Source: Streptomyces sp. DI166 (GTDB taxonomy: Bacteria; Actinomycetota; Actinomycetes; Streptomycetales; Streptomycetaceae). From it: a DNA stretch of 64,000 bases. The position numbers and the translations under genes were made by a program. The notes under the pieces are model-generated. The model saw only the letters and a program-made list of their open reading frames with translations. It did no database searches and was not told the DNA's origin. Shown here in pieces: positions 41,378-54,144 of the stretch. Location of the stretch: the NCBI RefSeq assembly GCF_900091315.1, contig NZ_FLSP01000019.1, positions 41,492-105,491 on the forward strand, in the 5' to 3' direction. Position 1 is the stretch's first letter; each line of letters opens with the position of its first letter.

Positions 41378-42015
41378 TCCGCGTCCTCGTCGCCGAGGAC
41401 CAGTCCGCCGTCCGCGCCGGGCTGGTCCTCATCCTGCGCAGCGCGCCCGACATCGAGGTGGTCGGCGAGGCGGCGGACGGCGAGCAGGCGGTGGCGCTGG
41501 CCCGGGAGCTGCGGCCCGACCTGGTGCTGATGGACGTGCAGATGCCACGGCTTGACGGGGTGTCGGCGACGCGGCAGGTGGTGGCGGAGCGGCTCGCGGA
41601 CGTCCTGGTGCTGACCACCTTCGACCTCGACGAGTACGTGTTCGGGGCGCTCAGGGCGGGCGCGTCGGGGTTCCTGCTGAAGAACACCGAGGCCCGCCAA
41701 CTCCTGGACGCGGTACGGACGGTGGCGCGCGGCGAGGGGCTGATCGCCCCGGCGGTCACCCGGCGTCTGATCGCCGAGTTCGCCGCCGGGTCCGCGCGGG
41801 AGCCGAAGGCCGATCCCCGGGTGCTGGAGGCGCTCACCCGGCGTGAGCGCGAGGTACTGGCCTGTCTGGGCGAGGGGATGTCCAACGCGGACATCGCGCT
41901 ACGGCTCGACATGGCGGAGGCGACGGTGAAGACACACGTCAGCAGGCTGCTGGGGAAGCTGGAGCTGCGCAGCCGGGTGCAAGCGGCGGTGCTGGCGCAG
42001 GAGTTGGGTCTTTAG
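41374..42015 (+). CDS. chiR: ChiR-type response regulator (NarL/FixJ class)
   Basis: The 213-residue protein has a receiver domain with Asp54 (LVLMDVQMPRLDG) and Lys about 104 (LLKNTEARQ). A LuxR-type helix-turn-helix at about 148-210 (LTRREREVLACLGEGMSNAD; ATVKTHVSRLLGKL) is the output. It partners the kinase upstream (ATGA overlap). The chitinase promoter begins about 15 bp after its stop, so it is the probable activator of chiC in addition to DasR control. Pairing and target are inferred from position and the known locus. Confidence 0.92.
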   Translation: MIRVLVAEDQSAVRAGLVLILRSAPDIEVVGEAADGEQAVALARELRPDLVLMDVQMPRLDGVSATRQVVAERLADVLVLTTFDLDEYVFGALRAGASGFLLKNTEARQLLDAVRTVARGEGLIAPAVTRRLIAEFAAGSAREPKADPRVLEALTRREREVLACLGEGMSNADIALRLDMAEATVKTHVSRLLGKLELRSRVQAAVLAQELGL

Positions 42016-42030
42016 CACCCACTGTCACGG

Positions 42031-42074
42031 ACTGGTCTGGACCTATTGACCTGTGGTCCAGACCTTTCTATTCT
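42031..42074 (+). promoter_or_regulatory. chiC promoter with two DasR-like boxes
   Basis: TTGACC (42046-42051) and TATTCT (42069-42074) are separated by exactly 17 bp. Box 1 is ACTGGTCTGGACCT (42031-42044) and box 2 is TGGTCCAGACCT (42054-42065), on either side of the -35. Both fit the ACTGGTCTAGACCA-type consensus of DasR sites and the 12-bp repeats known in Streptomyces chitinase promoters. DasR bound there would exclude RNA polymerase until glucosamine phosphates release it. Confidence 0.88.
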
Positions 42075-42141
42075 CGCGGCACCGTGGGCGTGGAGGCTCA
42101 GCACGCCCTCTCACCCTCTTACCCAGACAGGGAGGCGCAGC

Positions 42142-43968
<1,827 letters not shown>

Positions 43969-43985
43969 AACACCAAGGACGCCTG

Positions 43986-44036
43986 AGCCGCGTTCGCCCT
44001 CCCCCGGCCTTCGTGCAGGGGGAGGGTGAGCGCGGC
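43986..44036. terminator. Long hairpin terminator after chiC
   Basis: Arms AGCCGCG-TTCGCCCTCCCCC and GGGGGAGGG-TGAGCGCGGCT form a nearly perfect stem of about 19 bp around a 12-nt loop. It starts 18 bp after the chiC stop and its far arm touches the stop of the convergent DUF2550 gene. No U-run follows, as is common in Streptomyces. Confidence 0.75.
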
Positions 44037-44482
44037 TACGCCACGTTCACCCGCTGTCCGGGCGGGGCCGCCTCAAGCCACGCGAGGAAACCGGTCAGCG
44101 CGTCTTCGCTCATCGCGAGCTCAAGCCGCGTGCCCCGGTGCAGGCAGGTCAGCACCACATGGTCGGAGAGCAGCGCCAGCTCCTCCTCGCCCTCCGGAAG
44201 CCGGCGCCCGGCCACCTCGATCGCGGCGCGCTCCAGAATGCGGCGCGGGCGATAGGCGTAGGAGAAGACCCGGTACCACTCGATGCGGTCGCCGTTGTAG
44301 CGGGCGACACCGTAGGACCAGCCCTTGCCGCTGGTGTCCGGCTTCTCCGGGGTGTTCCAGCGCAGCGAACAGTCGAAGGTGCCGCCGGAACGCTGGATGA
44401 GTCTGCGGCGCAGCCCGAAGACGAACAGTCCCAGCACCACGAGGGCTACGACGATTCCGCTCACAGTCAGAGCGAGGACCAT
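44036..44482 (-). CDS. DUF2550 domain protein with one N-terminal membrane helix
   Basis: The 148-residue protein has a single N-terminal transmembrane segment (VSGIVVALVVLGLFVFGLRR) and a cytoplasmic DUF2550 domain, with GTFDCSLRWNTPE, WYRVFSYAYRPRRILERAAI and the final TGFLAWLEAAPPGQRVNVA. It is conserved next to the atp operon in actinobacteria; function is unknown. The ATG at 44482 is 9 bp after AGGAGG; a GTG two codons earlier would be only 3 bp after it. Confidence 0.85.
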   Translation of the reverse strand: MVLALTVSGIVVALVVLGLFVFGLRRRLIQRSGGTFDCSLRWNTPEKPDTSGKGWSYGVARYNGDRIEWYRVFSYAYRPRRILERAAIEVAGRRLPEGEEELALLSDHVVLTCLHRGTRLELAMSEDALTGFLAWLEAAPPGQRVNVA

Positions 44483-44552
44483 CGACACCGACCTCCTCGT
44501 CTCCTCTGTACCTTCGAATCAGGTAACGGAACGGAAAAACATCCATATCTGC

Positions 44553-44600
44553 CTCAGCCGCGGCCGGCACCGGATCACTCCGGTCCCAGCCGCGGCTGAG
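44553..44600 (-). terminator. Terminator at the end of the atp operon
   Basis: A perfect 12-bp outer stem CTCAGCCGCGGC/GCCGCGGCTGAG encloses a second stem, ACCGGA/TCCGGT. It lies 32 bp after the atpC stop and 70 bp ahead of the DUF2550 gene. Confidence 0.8.
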
Positions 44601-44631
44601 TGACATCATCGCGTGACGCGACCGCGCTGAG

Positions 44632-45006
44632 TCAGCGGGCCGCCGCGGCACGCAGCCGGACATCGGCGCGACGCTCGGCGGAGGCGTCGGCCTCCGACTT
44701 CGCGCGCTCCAGCGCCCGCTCCGCACGCTGGATATCGATCTCGTCCGACAGCTCGGCGATCTCGGCCAGCAGCGACAGCTTGTTGTCCGCGAACGAGATG
44801 AAACCGCCGTGCACCGCGGCGACGACCGTCCCACCTTCACTCGTACGGATGGTCACCGGGCCCGACTCCAGCACACCGAGCAGCGGCTGGTGACCGGGCA
44901 TGACGCCGATGTCGCCGGACGTGGTGCGCGCGACGACCAGGGTGGCCTGACCGGACCAGACCTCTCGGTCGGCCGCGACCAGCGCGACGTGCAGCTCAGC
45001 AGCCAA
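44632..45006 (-). CDS. atpC: ATP synthase F1 epsilon subunit
   Basis: The 124-residue protein has an N-terminal beta sandwich (LHVALVAADREVWSGQATLV; TTSGDIGVMPGHQPLLGVL) and a C-terminal helical hairpin rich in Ala, Glu and Arg. Epsilon connects the rotor to the central stalk and can inhibit ATP hydrolysis. It starts at a TTG set by GAGGAG 6 bp upstream. It is the last gene of the operon, separated from atpD by 111 bp that carry a strong hairpin. Confidence 0.95.
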   Translation of the reverse strand: MAAELHVALVAADREVWSGQATLVVARTTSGDIGVMPGHQPLLGVLESGPVTIRTSEGGTVVAAVHGGFISFADNKLSLLAEIAELSDEIDIQRAERALERAKSEADASAERRADVRLRAAAAR

Positions 45007-45072
45007 GGGTGGCTCCTCGGGTCACCACCCGGCGGTTGTGCCGGGTGTTGGTTACAAGTCTAGTAGGCGTGA

Positions 45073-45103
45073 AAGAGGGGGCGGGACGCACCCGCCCCCT
45101 CTT
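45073..45103 (-). terminator. Strong hairpin between atpD and atpC (possible attenuator)
   Basis: A perfect 13-bp stem AAGAGGGGGCGGG/CCCGCCCCCTCTT with a 5-nt loop is followed on the transcribed strand by a T and CACG. It lies 14 bp after the atpD stop and 66 bp before the atpC start. Its stability suggests partial termination or RNA-end protection within the operon. Confidence 0.78.
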
Positions 45104-45117
45104 CAAGAGCGCGAGGC

Positions 45118-46554
<1,437 letters not shown>

Positions 46555-47472
46555 TTACCTGTCACTCCCCGCGCTCGCGTCGGCCAGGGCTGCGGAGCCA
46601 CCGACGATCTCGCTGATTTCCTGGGTGATTTCGGCCTGGCGGGCCGCGTTGGCAAGCCGCGAGAGCGTCTCGATGAGCTCTCCGGCGTTGTCGGTGGCCG
46701 ACTTCATCGCGCGCCGCGTGGCGGCGTGCTTGGAGGCGGCCGACTGGAGCAGCGCGTTGTAGATACGGCTCTCCACATAGCGCGGCAGCAGGGCGTCGAG
46801 GACGTCCTCCGCCGAGGGCTCGAAGTCGTACAGCGGAAGGATCTCGCCCTTCGGGGCCGCCTCCTTCGCCACCTCTTCGAGGCTGAGCGGCAGCAGCCGC
46901 TGGTCGAGCGCCGTCTGCGTCATCATCGAGACGAACTCGGTGAAGACGATGTGCAGCTCGTCCACGCCGCCGTCGGCCGCGTCCTTCTCGATGGCCTCGA
47001 TGAGCGGTGCCGCGACCTTCTTGGCATCCGCGTACGTCGGCTCGTCGGTGAACCCGGTCCACGACTCCGAGACCTTGCGCTCACGGAAGTTGTAGTGCGC
47101 CAGACCACGCCGGCCGACGATGTACGTGTCGACCTGCTTGCCCTCGCGCTCCAGGCGCTCGGTCAGCAGCTCCGCCGCCTTGATGGCGTTGGAGTTGAAG
47201 GCACCGGCGAGACCACGGTCGCTCGTCAGGAGCAGCACCGCGGACCGCGTGACCGTCTCGGCCTGCGTGGTCAGCGGGTGCTTGGTGTTCGAGCCGGTAC
47301 CGACCGCCGTGACCGCGCGGGTCAGTTCCTGCGCGTACGGCGTGGAGGCCGCCACCTTGCGCTGCGCCTTGACGACGCGCGAGGCGGCGATCATCTCCAT
47401 CGCCTTCGTGATCTTCTTGGTCGCGGTGACGGATCGGATGCGACGCTTGTAGACCCGGAGCTGGGCTCCCAT
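46555..47472 (-). CDS. atpG: ATP synthase F1 gamma subunit
   Basis: The 305-residue central stalk subunit has N-terminal helix [20 protein letters not shown] and [17 protein letters not shown]. The C-terminal helix ends in [20 protein letters not shown]. It rotates inside the alpha-beta ring to couple proton flow to catalysis. It lies between atpA (21 bp) and atpD (abutting) in the standard order. Confidence 0.97.
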   Translation of the reverse strand: MGAQLRVYKRRIRSVTATKKITKAMEMIAASRVVKAQRKVAASTPYAQELTRAVTAVGTGSNTKHPLTTQAETVTRSAVLLLTSDRGLAGAFNSNAIKAAELLTERLEREGKQVDTYIVGRRGLAHYNFRERKVSESWTGFTDEPTYADAKKVAAPLIEAIEKDAADGGVDELHIVFTEFVSMMTQTALDQRLLPLSLEEVAKEAAPKGEILPLYDFEPSAEDVLDALLPRYVESRIYNALLQSAASKHAATRRAMKSATDNAGELIETLSRLANAARQAEITQEISEIVGGSAALADASAGSDR

Positions 47473-47493
47473 GAGTCAGGTCCCTTCCTTACG

Positions 47494-49086
47494 TCACTTG
47501 GCGGCAGCGGCCGGAGTGTCCTCGCCGAGCAGCTTGCCGTCGGAGGTCTCGAACTGCTTCTTGAAGTCCGCGATCGCGTCGGCCACGGCCGTCAGCGTGT
47601 CGTCGGACATCTTGCCGCCCTCCTTGATGGAGGTCATGAGGCCCTGCTCCTTGCGGTGCAGGTACTCCAGCAGCTCCTTCTCGAAGCGGCGGATGTCCGC
47701 GACCGGCACGTCGTCCATCTTGCCGGTGGTACCGGCCCACACGGAGACGACCTGGTCCTCGGTGGACATCGGCTGGTACTGCGCCTGCTTCAGCAGCTCG
47801 ACCATGCGCTGACCGCGCTCCAGCTGCGCCTTCGACGCGGCGTCCAGGTCGGAACCGAAGGCGGCGAACGCCTCCAGCTCACGGAACTGGGCCAGGTCCA
47901 CGCGCAGACGGCCGGAGACCTGCTTCATCGCCTTGTGCTGCGCGGAACCACCGACTCGGGAGACGGAGATACCGACGTTCAGCGCGGGGCGCTGACCGGC
48001 GTTGAACAGGTCCGACTCCAGGAAGCACTGGCCGTCGGTGATGGAGATGACGTTGGTCGGGATGAACGCCGAGACGTCGTTGGCCTTGGTCTCGACGATC
48101 GGCAGACCGGTCATCGAGCCGGCGCCCATGTCGTCGGAGAGCTTCGCGCAGCGCTCCAGCAGACGGGAGTGCAGGTAGAAGACGTCACCGGGGTAGGCCT
48201 CACGGCCCGGCGGGCGGCGCAGCAGCAGCGACACGGCGCGGTAGGCGTCCGCCTGCTTCGACAGGTCGTCGAAGATGATGAGGACGTGCTTGCCCTCGTA
48301 CATCCAGTGCTGACCGATGGCCGAACCGGTGTACGGCGCCAGGTACTTGAAGCCGGCCGGGTCGGACGCCGGGGCGGCGACGATGGTCGTGTACTCCAGC
48401 GCGCCGTTCTCCTCCAGCGCGCGGCGGACCGACGCGATGGTCGAGCCCTTCTGGCCGATGGCGACGTAGATGCAGCGCACCTGCTTGTTCGGGTCGCCCG
48501 AGCGCCAGTTGTCGCGCTGGTTGATGATCGTGTCGACGGCCAGGGCGGTCTTGCCGGTCTGGCGGTCACCGATGATCAGCTGACGCTGACCACGGCCGAT
48601 CGGGGTCATCGCGTCGACGGCCTTGTAGCCGGTCTCCATCGGCTCGTGCACCGACTTGCGCTGCATGACCGTGGGGGCCTGCAGCTCAAGGGCGCGACGC
48701 CCGCTGGTCTCGATCTCGCCGAGGCCGTCGATCGGGTTGCCGAGCGGGTCGACAACGCGGCCGAGGTAGCCCTCGCCGACGGCCACGGAGAGGACCTCAC
48801 CGGTGCGCTGCACCGGCTGCCCCTCCTCGATGCCGCTGAACTCACCGAGGACGATGGCGCCGATCTCGCGCTCTTCCAGGTTGAGCGCGAGGCCGAGGGT
48901 GCCGTCCTCGAACTTCAGCAGTTCGTTGGCCATGGCCGAGGGAAGACCCTCGACCTTCGCGATGCCGTCGCCGGCAAGGGTGACCGTACCGACCTCCTCG
49001 CGCGAGGCCGCGTCCGGCTTGTACGACTGGACGAAGGTCTCCAGTGCGTCCCGGATCTCCTCCGGCCGGATCGTGAGCTCCGCCAT
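47494..49086 (-). CDS. atpA: ATP synthase F1 alpha subunit
   Basis: The 530-residue non-catalytic nucleotide-binding subunit has Walker [18 protein letters not shown] and an arginine-finger region ([17 protein letters not shown]). The [20 protein letters not shown] stretch is also standard. Length and motifs are normal. It is separated from atpH by 120 bp, the second-longest gap in the operon, which holds two small hairpins. Confidence 0.98.
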   Translation of the reverse strand: MAELTIRPEEIRDALETFVQSYKPDAASREEVGTVTLAGDGIAKVEGLPSAMANELLKFEDGTLGLALNLEEREIGAIVLGEFSGIEEGQPVQRTGEVLSVAVGEGYLGRVVDPLGNPIDGLGEIETSGRRALELQAPTVMQRKSVHEPMETGYKAVDAMTPIGRGQRQLIIGDRQTGKTALAVDTIINQRDNWRSGDPNKQVRCIYVAIGQKGSTIASVRRALEENGALEYTTIVAAPASDPAGFKYLAPYTGSAIGQHWMYEGKHVLIIFDDLSKQADAYRAVSLLLRRPPGREAYPGDVFYLHSRLLERCAKLSDDMGAGSMTGLPIVETKANDVSAFIPTNVISITDGQCFLESDLFNAGQRPALNVGISVSRVGGSAQHKAMKQVSGRLRVDLAQFRELEAFAAFGSDLDAASKAQLERGQRMVELLKQAQYQPMSTEDQVVSVWAGTTGKMDDVPVADIRRFEKELLEYLHRKEQGLMTSIKEGGKMSDDTLTAVADAIADFKKQFETSDGKLLGEDTPAAAAK

Positions 49087-49132
49087 CTGGGTTCCCTGCT
49101 CTCCTTGTTGGGCCCGAAGTTTCTTTGGGGGT

Positions 49133-49178
49133 CTGGGGGCGACCCCCAGGAATCCTCTGCACGGCCCAACTGGGCCGT
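49133..49178. repeat. Two small hairpins in the atpH-atpA spacer
   Basis: CTGGGGG-CGA-CCCCCAG (49133-49149) and ACGGCCCA-AC-TGGGCCGT (49161-49178) lie in the 120-bp gap between atpH and atpA. The first resembles the GGGGGTCTGGGGGC motif seen in the intergenic repeat at 19092-19214. They could stabilise RNA ends or reduce coupling between the two genes. Confidence 0.6.
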
Positions 49179-49206
49179 AAGTACGTACTGCGTATTGAGT
49201 TGCTGG

Positions 49207-50022
49207 TCAGCCCGCCAGACGGCGGCCGGCGTCCTCGATGCGGTCGGCGATCGAGCCGTTGATGACCTCGTCCCCGACCTGCACCCGGATCCCGCCGAGG
49301 ACCTCGGGGTCCACGTCCAGGTTGAGGTGCATCTGACGCCCGTAGAGCTTCGCCAGCGCGGCGCCGAGGCGCTGCTTCTGGCCGTCGCTCAGCGGCACCG
49401 CCGAGGTGACCACGGCGACCATCCGGTCCCGGCGCTCGGCGGCGAGCTTGGACAGGGACTCCAGTCCCGACTCCAGGCTACGTCCACGCGGCGCGGTAAC
49501 AAGACGCGTCACCAGGCGCTCGGTGGTGGCATCGGCGCGACCGCCCAGCAGGCTGCGCAGCAGCTCGCTCTTGGCGGACTTGCCGGCGGCACGGTCGGTC
49601 AGCGCGGCCCGCAGCTCGGTGCTGCCGGAGACGATCCGGCCGAACCGGAACAGCTCGTCCTCGACGCTGTCGAGCTTGCCCGCGCGCTGGGCGGCGGTGA
49701 GGTCGGCGGTGTCGGCCAGCTGCTCCAGCGCGTCCACCAGGTCGCGCGGCTGCGACCAGCGGGAGCGCACCATGCCGGCCAGCAGGTCGACGGTCTCACC
49801 GCTGACCTGGCCGCCGAGCAGGCGCTGGGCCAGCTCGGCCTTGGCCTCACCGGCCTGCGCCGGGTCGGTGAGGACCCGACGCAGCGACACCTCGCGGTCG
49901 AGCAGCGCGGTGACGGCCGCCAGCTCGTCGGCGAGCCGCGCCGCGTCCACGGACGTGGAGTCCGTCAGCGCGTCGAGACGCTCACGTGCGGCTGCCAGGG
50001 CCTCGCGGCTCGCTCCGTTCAT
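49207..50022 (-). CDS. atpH: ATP synthase delta subunit
   Basis: The 271-residue peripheral stalk subunit (AAARERLDALTDSTSVDAAR; C-terminal VDPEVLGGIRVQVGDEVING, typical of the OSCP/delta family) is longer than the usual 180 residues. Such length is normal for actinobacteria such as Streptomyces. It links the stator b subunit to the top of F1. The ATG overlaps the atpF stop by 4 bp. Confidence 0.95.
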   Translation of the reverse strand: MNGASREALAAARERLDALTDSTSVDAARLADELAAVTALLDREVSLRRVLTDPAQAGEAKAELAQRLLGGQVSGETVDLLAGMVRSRWSQPRDLVDALEQLADTADLTAAQRAGKLDSVEDELFRFGRIVSGSTELRAALTDRAAGKSAKSELLRSLLGGRADATTERLVTRLVTAPRGRSLESGLESLSKLAAERRDRMVAVVTSAVPLSDGQKQRLGAALAKLYGRQMHLNLDVDPEVLGGIRVQVGDEVINGSIADRIEDAGRRLAG

Positions 50023-50570
50023 CGCGTGGCCTCGGCCTTCTCCTCAAGCTCGTCGAGGAAGCGGTCGATGACCCGGCTCTGACGGGCGTGGTCCTCCAGG
50101 GACTCACCCACGAGCTTGCCGGCCAGCTCGGTGGCGAGCTTGCCGACGTCCTGCCGCAGCGCGGAGGACGCGGCCTTGCGGTCGGCCTCGATCTGGGAGT
50201 GACCGGCGGCGACGATCTCCTCGCGCTGCCGCTGGCCTTCCGCACGCATCTCGGCGATGAGCGCGGCACCCTGCTCCTGCGCCTCCTGGCGCAGACGCGC
50301 GGCCTCGTGCCGGGCCTCGGCGAGCTGTGCCTTGTACTGCTCAAGGACGCTCTGGGCCTCGACCTTCATGGCCTCGGCCTCTTCGATACCGCCTTCGATC
50401 GCCGCGCGGCGCTCTTCCAGAACCTTGTTGATGTTCGGGAGAAGCTTCTTCCAGAAGACGAAGAAGACGATGGCGAAGGCGATGGTGCCGACGAGCAGCT
50501 CGGGGCCCGGAGGGATGAGCGGGTTCTGCTCCTCGCCCTCGGACGCCAGCTGTACCAGGTTGGCGATCAC
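50019..50570 (-). CDS. atpF: ATP synthase Fo b subunit
   Basis: The 183-residue stator subunit has one N-terminal membrane helix (LLVGTIAFAIVFFVFWKKLL) and a long charged coiled coil. The GTG at 50570 is the start (MIANLVQLASEGEE). The b dimer is the outer stalk that holds F1 against rotation. Confidence 0.95.
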   Translation of the reverse strand: MIANLVQLASEGEEQNPLIPPGPELLVGTIAFAIVFFVFWKKLLPNINKVLEERRAAIEGGIEEAEAMKVEAQSVLEQYKAQLAEARHEAARLRQEAQEQGAALIAEMRAEGQRQREEIVAAGHSQIEADRKAASSALRQDVGKLATELAGKLVGESLEDHARQSRVIDRFLDELEEKAEATR

Positions 50571-50608
50571 ATCAGTGCCTTTCGTCGATGCGTGTCAGTA
50601 AGGGGTGA

Positions 50609-50863
<255 letters not shown>

Positions 50864-50916
50864 TTACGGACCGGTGGGGGTTGGTCACCGGACGATCAGG
50901 GGGTGTTGGGCGGGGC

Positions 50917-51735
50917 TCAGTGGTGCTCGGCGAGAGCGCCCTGAATGTACGAGCAGGCAAGGAGCACGAAGACGTACGCCTGGACCGCCTGCACGAAAAG
51001 CTCGAAGAGGATCATGATGATGGTCATCACGAAGGAGACGCCGGCCGCCGGGATCATCCAGCTGTTCAGCAGGTACCAGGAGGCGACGGTGAACATGACC
51101 AGCATCAAGTGACCGGCGAACATGTTCGCGAACAGTCGCACCGCGTGCGTGAACGGGCGGACCAGGACGTTGGAGAAGAACTCGATGACGACGACGAGCG
51201 GCAGGACCGCGCCGAGCGACTTGTCGTAGCCGGTGAGGTTCTTGAAGCCACCGACGAATCCATGCTTCTTGAAGGTCAGCGACATCCACACGATGTAGAC
51301 GACCGCGGCCAGCACGATCGGGTACGCGATGATCGACGACACCGGGAACTGGGCCAGCGGGATCACGGACCAGACGTTCATGATCCAGATGAAGAAGAAC
51401 AGCGAGACCATCAGGGGGACGTACTTCTCGCCCTCCTTCTTGCCGAGGGTCTCGTAGACGATGCCGCGGCGCACGAAGTCGTAACCGGCCTCGCCGACCA
51501 TCTGCAGCTTGCCCGGAACGACCTTGGCCTTGCCGAACGCGGCCCAGAAGAACGTGATGACGAGCAGGGTGGTGATGAGCGCGAGCAGCATCACCTTGTT
51601 GAACTCGAACCCGCCTACCGTGGCGATCGGCTCGAACAGGAACGAGTGCAGGCCCGGAGCCGGAAAACCACACCCGTTGTCGGACATGATCCGACAGCTC
51701 CAGTCAAAGGCGAGCTGGGTCTGGTCAGCACTCAC
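50917..51735 (-). CDS. atpB: ATP synthase Fo a subunit
   Basis: The 272-residue protein of five to six membrane helices has the essential Arg in the penultimate helix region (RPFTHAVRLFANMFAGHLML). FFWAAFGKAKVVPGKLQM and FFFIWIMNVWSVIPL are standard stretches. It forms the proton half-channels next to the c ring. The GTG at 51735 is preferred because AAGGAG lies 6 bp upstream; a longer form from 51771 is unlikely. Confidence 0.95.
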   Translation of the reverse strand: MSADQTQLAFDWSCRIMSDNGCGFPAPGLHSFLFEPIATVGGFEFNKVMLLALITTLLVITFFWAAFGKAKVVPGKLQMVGEAGYDFVRRGIVYETLGKKEGEKYVPLMVSLFFFIWIMNVWSVIPLAQFPVSSIIAYPIVLAAVVYIVWMSLTFKKHGFVGGFKNLTGYDKSLGAVLPLVVVIEFFSNVLVRPFTHAVRLFANMFAGHLMLVMFTVASWYLLNSWMIPAAGVSFVMTIIMILFELFVQAVQAYVFVLLACSYIQGALAEHH

Positions 51736-51960
51736 CGCGGGCTCCTTCGGCGTGACGCATGGGTACGGCAACCTCGTTGTGTCGGCGCGGCGCGCAGCCG
51801 CGGGTCGGCACCGGACTGGTGTTACGGATGTGAGGGCGGCTCTGGGGCATCAAGCCTCGCGATCGAGCAGGCGTCAGCTCGGATGCCCGCGCCCGCGATG
51901 CCGCAGTTGGCACCGGACGATAGCAGGAGTTCCCCCCGGCCTTTATCCCGGCCCTACCTC

Positions 51961-52398
51961 TCACGACGACGGCCCTGTCTTCTCGGTCTTCTCACTCTTC
52001 GCGGAGTCCGGGTCGACGTAGAAGATCTTGGCCTTCATATACGCACGGGCTTGCGCGGCCATCCACACGACGGTTGCGACGACGAGCGCGACCGCGAACG
52101 CCTTCGCATTGAAGAGAGAGGTGTCCTTGAAGAGGGCGACGAAGATCAGGAGAAGCAGAAGCTGGGCGACATAAAGCATCAGCCCCATGGCCTGAAACAG
52201 CTGCGGGAGCGTTTTTGCCGTCCACTGCAGTACGTACAGGCCGATTCCCATGAACAGAATCGCGAGCAGTGTGCCGACCGCTGCACCGAGCGCACCCTTG
52301 CCGCCGGCGACCGCGGCGCTGACGGCGACGACAATCGCGCCGGCAGCGGCTGTGGGCACAGCGCACTGCAAGAGGTTCCGGGCGTCATTGGACGGCAT
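51961..52398 (-). CDS. atpI: ATP synthase protein I
   Basis: The 145-residue protein has four hydrophobic segments and a short charged tail (DSAKSEKTEKTGPSS). It is the first gene of the atp operon. AtpI is thought to help assemble the c ring and to support magnesium uptake. It is 225 bp upstream of atpB, a gap without another gene. A Rex-like operator lies 125 bp before the ATG. Confidence 0.9.
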   Translation of the reverse strand: MPSNDARNLLQCAVPTAAAGAIVVAVSAAVAGGKGALGAAVGTLLAILFMGIGLYVLQWTAKTLPQLFQAMGLMLYVAQLLLLLIFVALFKDTSLFNAKAFAVALVVATVVWMAAQARAYMKAKIFYVDPDSAKSEKTEKTGPSS

Positions 52399-52522
52399 GG
52401 CGGCAACTCCGCTTTCACAGGGGGCAGGGTGTCGTCATGGACGAGCGTAGTCCCGGGCTGAGAGAGAACCTCACTCCGATGGACCGTCGCACTACGGGTC
52501 CTTCGGCTCTATCCGGGGTTCT

Positions 52523-52538
52523 CGTGAACGGTATCACA
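52523..52538. promoter_or_regulatory. Rex-like operator upstream of atpI
   Basis: CGTGAACGGTATCACA matches the Streptomyces Rex operator TGTGAACGCGTTCACA at 12 of 16 positions, with differences mainly in the centre. On the minus strand its TTGTGA end could double as a -35, with CGGATA 18 bp on as a -10. Rex senses NADH/NAD+ and represses respiratory genes, so redox control of the operon is plausible. The site is in the 297-bp atpI-wecA gap (52399-52695), in which no other gene is visible. Confidence 0.58.
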
Positions 52539-52695
52539 AACTATTTGATGAGGTCTTTACCTGCGAGGTGTGCCCGGAGTCACACATGAGAGTGACAGCG
52601 CGCGTATGTGCAGAATCAGCGCCCCTATGTCTGATATTGCACCGCTTCGTTCCCCCACGATTTGGCAATGCTCTAGTCAGATTCTTACCTTGCCG

Positions 52696-54015
52696 TCAGC
52701 GCGACGACTCGGCTTTCCGCCGGTCCAGGAGGCGCGAACGGGCGCCCAGCGCGGTGGCTCCGTTGACCCCCGACACCCCCGCCGCCACCGGCGTGCGCGG
52801 TTCCTCCTCGTCCGCCGTCTGCGGCGTCGCCGCCGCCGGTTCCGCTACGGGCGCGCGGCGGCGGTAGCGCGGGGGTACGAAGGACTGGGCCCAGCGCGGG
52901 GCGCGGGGGCGGAAGCGGGGCATCAGGAGGAGGATCAAGCCGATGGCGCTGAGGAAGACCACGCCCAGGACGATCCACATGGACGCCGAGTTGACCGAGT
53001 AGGCCAGGGCGCCGAAGGCGATCAGGGCGGACCAGAAGTACATGATGAGCACGGCCCGGCTGTGCGAGTGGCCGATCTCCAGCAGGCGGTGGTGGAGATG
53101 GCCCCGGTCCGCCGCGAACGGGGACTGGCCCCGCCAGGTGCGCCGGACGATCGCCAGCACCAGGTCGGCCGCCGGGATCGCGATGATGGTCAGCGGCATC
53201 AGCAGCGGGATGTACAGGGGCACCATCTGGTGCACCGTGCTCCGCTCGGAGCCACCGAAGAGGTTGTCCGGGTCGACCTGCCCCGTGACCGAGATGGCGC
53301 CCGCCGCCAGTACCAGCCCGATGAGCATCGAGCCCGAGTCACCCATGAAGATCCGCGCCGGGTGCATGTTGTGCGGCAGGAACCCCAGGCACATGCCCAT
53401 CAGGATGGCGGAGAAGAGGGTCGCCGGAGCAGCCGCCTCGATGCCGTACGAGTACCAGATGCGGTAGGCGTACATGAAGAACGCCGCCGCCGCGATGCAC
53501 ACCATGCCGGCCGCGAGGCCGTCGAGGCCGTCCACGAAGTTGACCGCGTTGATGGTGATGACAACCAGGGCGACCGTCAGCAGCGTGCCCTGCCACTGGG
53601 TCAGCGCGACCGTGCCGACCTTCGGAATGGGCAGCCACAGGATCGTCAGGCCCTGCATCACCATGACGCCTGCGGCGATCATCTGGCCGCCCAGCTTGAG
53701 CAGGGCGTCGATCTCGAACTTGTCGTCCAGGACACCGATCAGCCAGATCAGCGCGGCCCCGGAGAGCAGGGCGCGCGGCTCGTTGGAGTTCTCGAAGACA
53801 GCGCTGAGGTTCGTCAGGTGGCCCGCGACCAGCAGACCCGCGCACAGACCGAAGAACATGGCGATACCGCCGAGGCGCGGAGTGGGCTCCCGGTGCACGT
53901 CACGCGCCCGGATCTCCGGCATCGCCCCGGCCACGATCGCGAACTTCCGCACCGGCCCCGTGAGCAGGTACGTCACCGCGGCCGTGATGCAGAGCGTCAG
54001 CAGGTATTCACGCAC
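52696..54015 (-). CDS. WecA/TagO-type undecaprenyl-phosphate GlcNAc-1-phosphate transferase
   Basis: The protein of about 439 residues has eleven membrane helices and the family's cytoplasmic motifs: PTPRLGGIAMF, GVLDDKFEIDA, NAVNFVDGLDGLAAG and ARIFMGDSGSMLIG. DRGHLHHRLLEIGHSH is the HIHH-type motif. It attaches a HexNAc-1-phosphate to polyprenyl phosphate, the first step of teichoic-acid or other wall-glycan synthesis. The GTG at 54015 follows GGGGAAG; a longer start at 54054 is possible. A basic, Pro-rich tail of about 70 residues is typical of the actinobacterial form between glyA and the atp operon. Confidence 0.9.
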   Translation of the reverse strand: MREYLLTLCITAAVTYLLTGPVRKFAIVAGAMPEIRARDVHREPTPRLGGIAMFFGLCAGLLVAGHLTNLSAVFENSNEPRALLSGAALIWLIGVLDDKFEIDALLKLGGQMIAAGVMVMQGLTILWLPIPKVGTVALTQWQGTLLTVALVVITINAVNFVDGLDGLAAGMVCIAAAAFFMYAYRIWYSYGIEAAAPATLFSAILMGMCLGFLPHNMHPARIFMGDSGSMLIGLVLAAGAISVTGQVDPDNLFGGSERSTVHQMVPLYIPLLMPLTIIAIPAADLVLAIVRRTWRGQSPFAADRGHLHHRLLEIGHSHSRAVLIMYFWSALIAFGALAYSVNSASMWIVLGVVFLSAIGLILLLMPRFRPRAPRWAQSFVPPRYRRRAPVAEPAAATPQTADEEEPRTPVAAGVSGVNGATALGARSRLLDRRKAESSR

Positions 54016-54144
54016 GGGCTTCCCCACAGGTCTCGCTGGCCATCTCAGCCCCACACCCTAGCGATCCACGCATATGGTTGAGGACTTCCGGGTAGCGACG
54101 ATGGTTGCACGTGTGGCTGTGCACACGGGTGCGCCTACCCCGGC

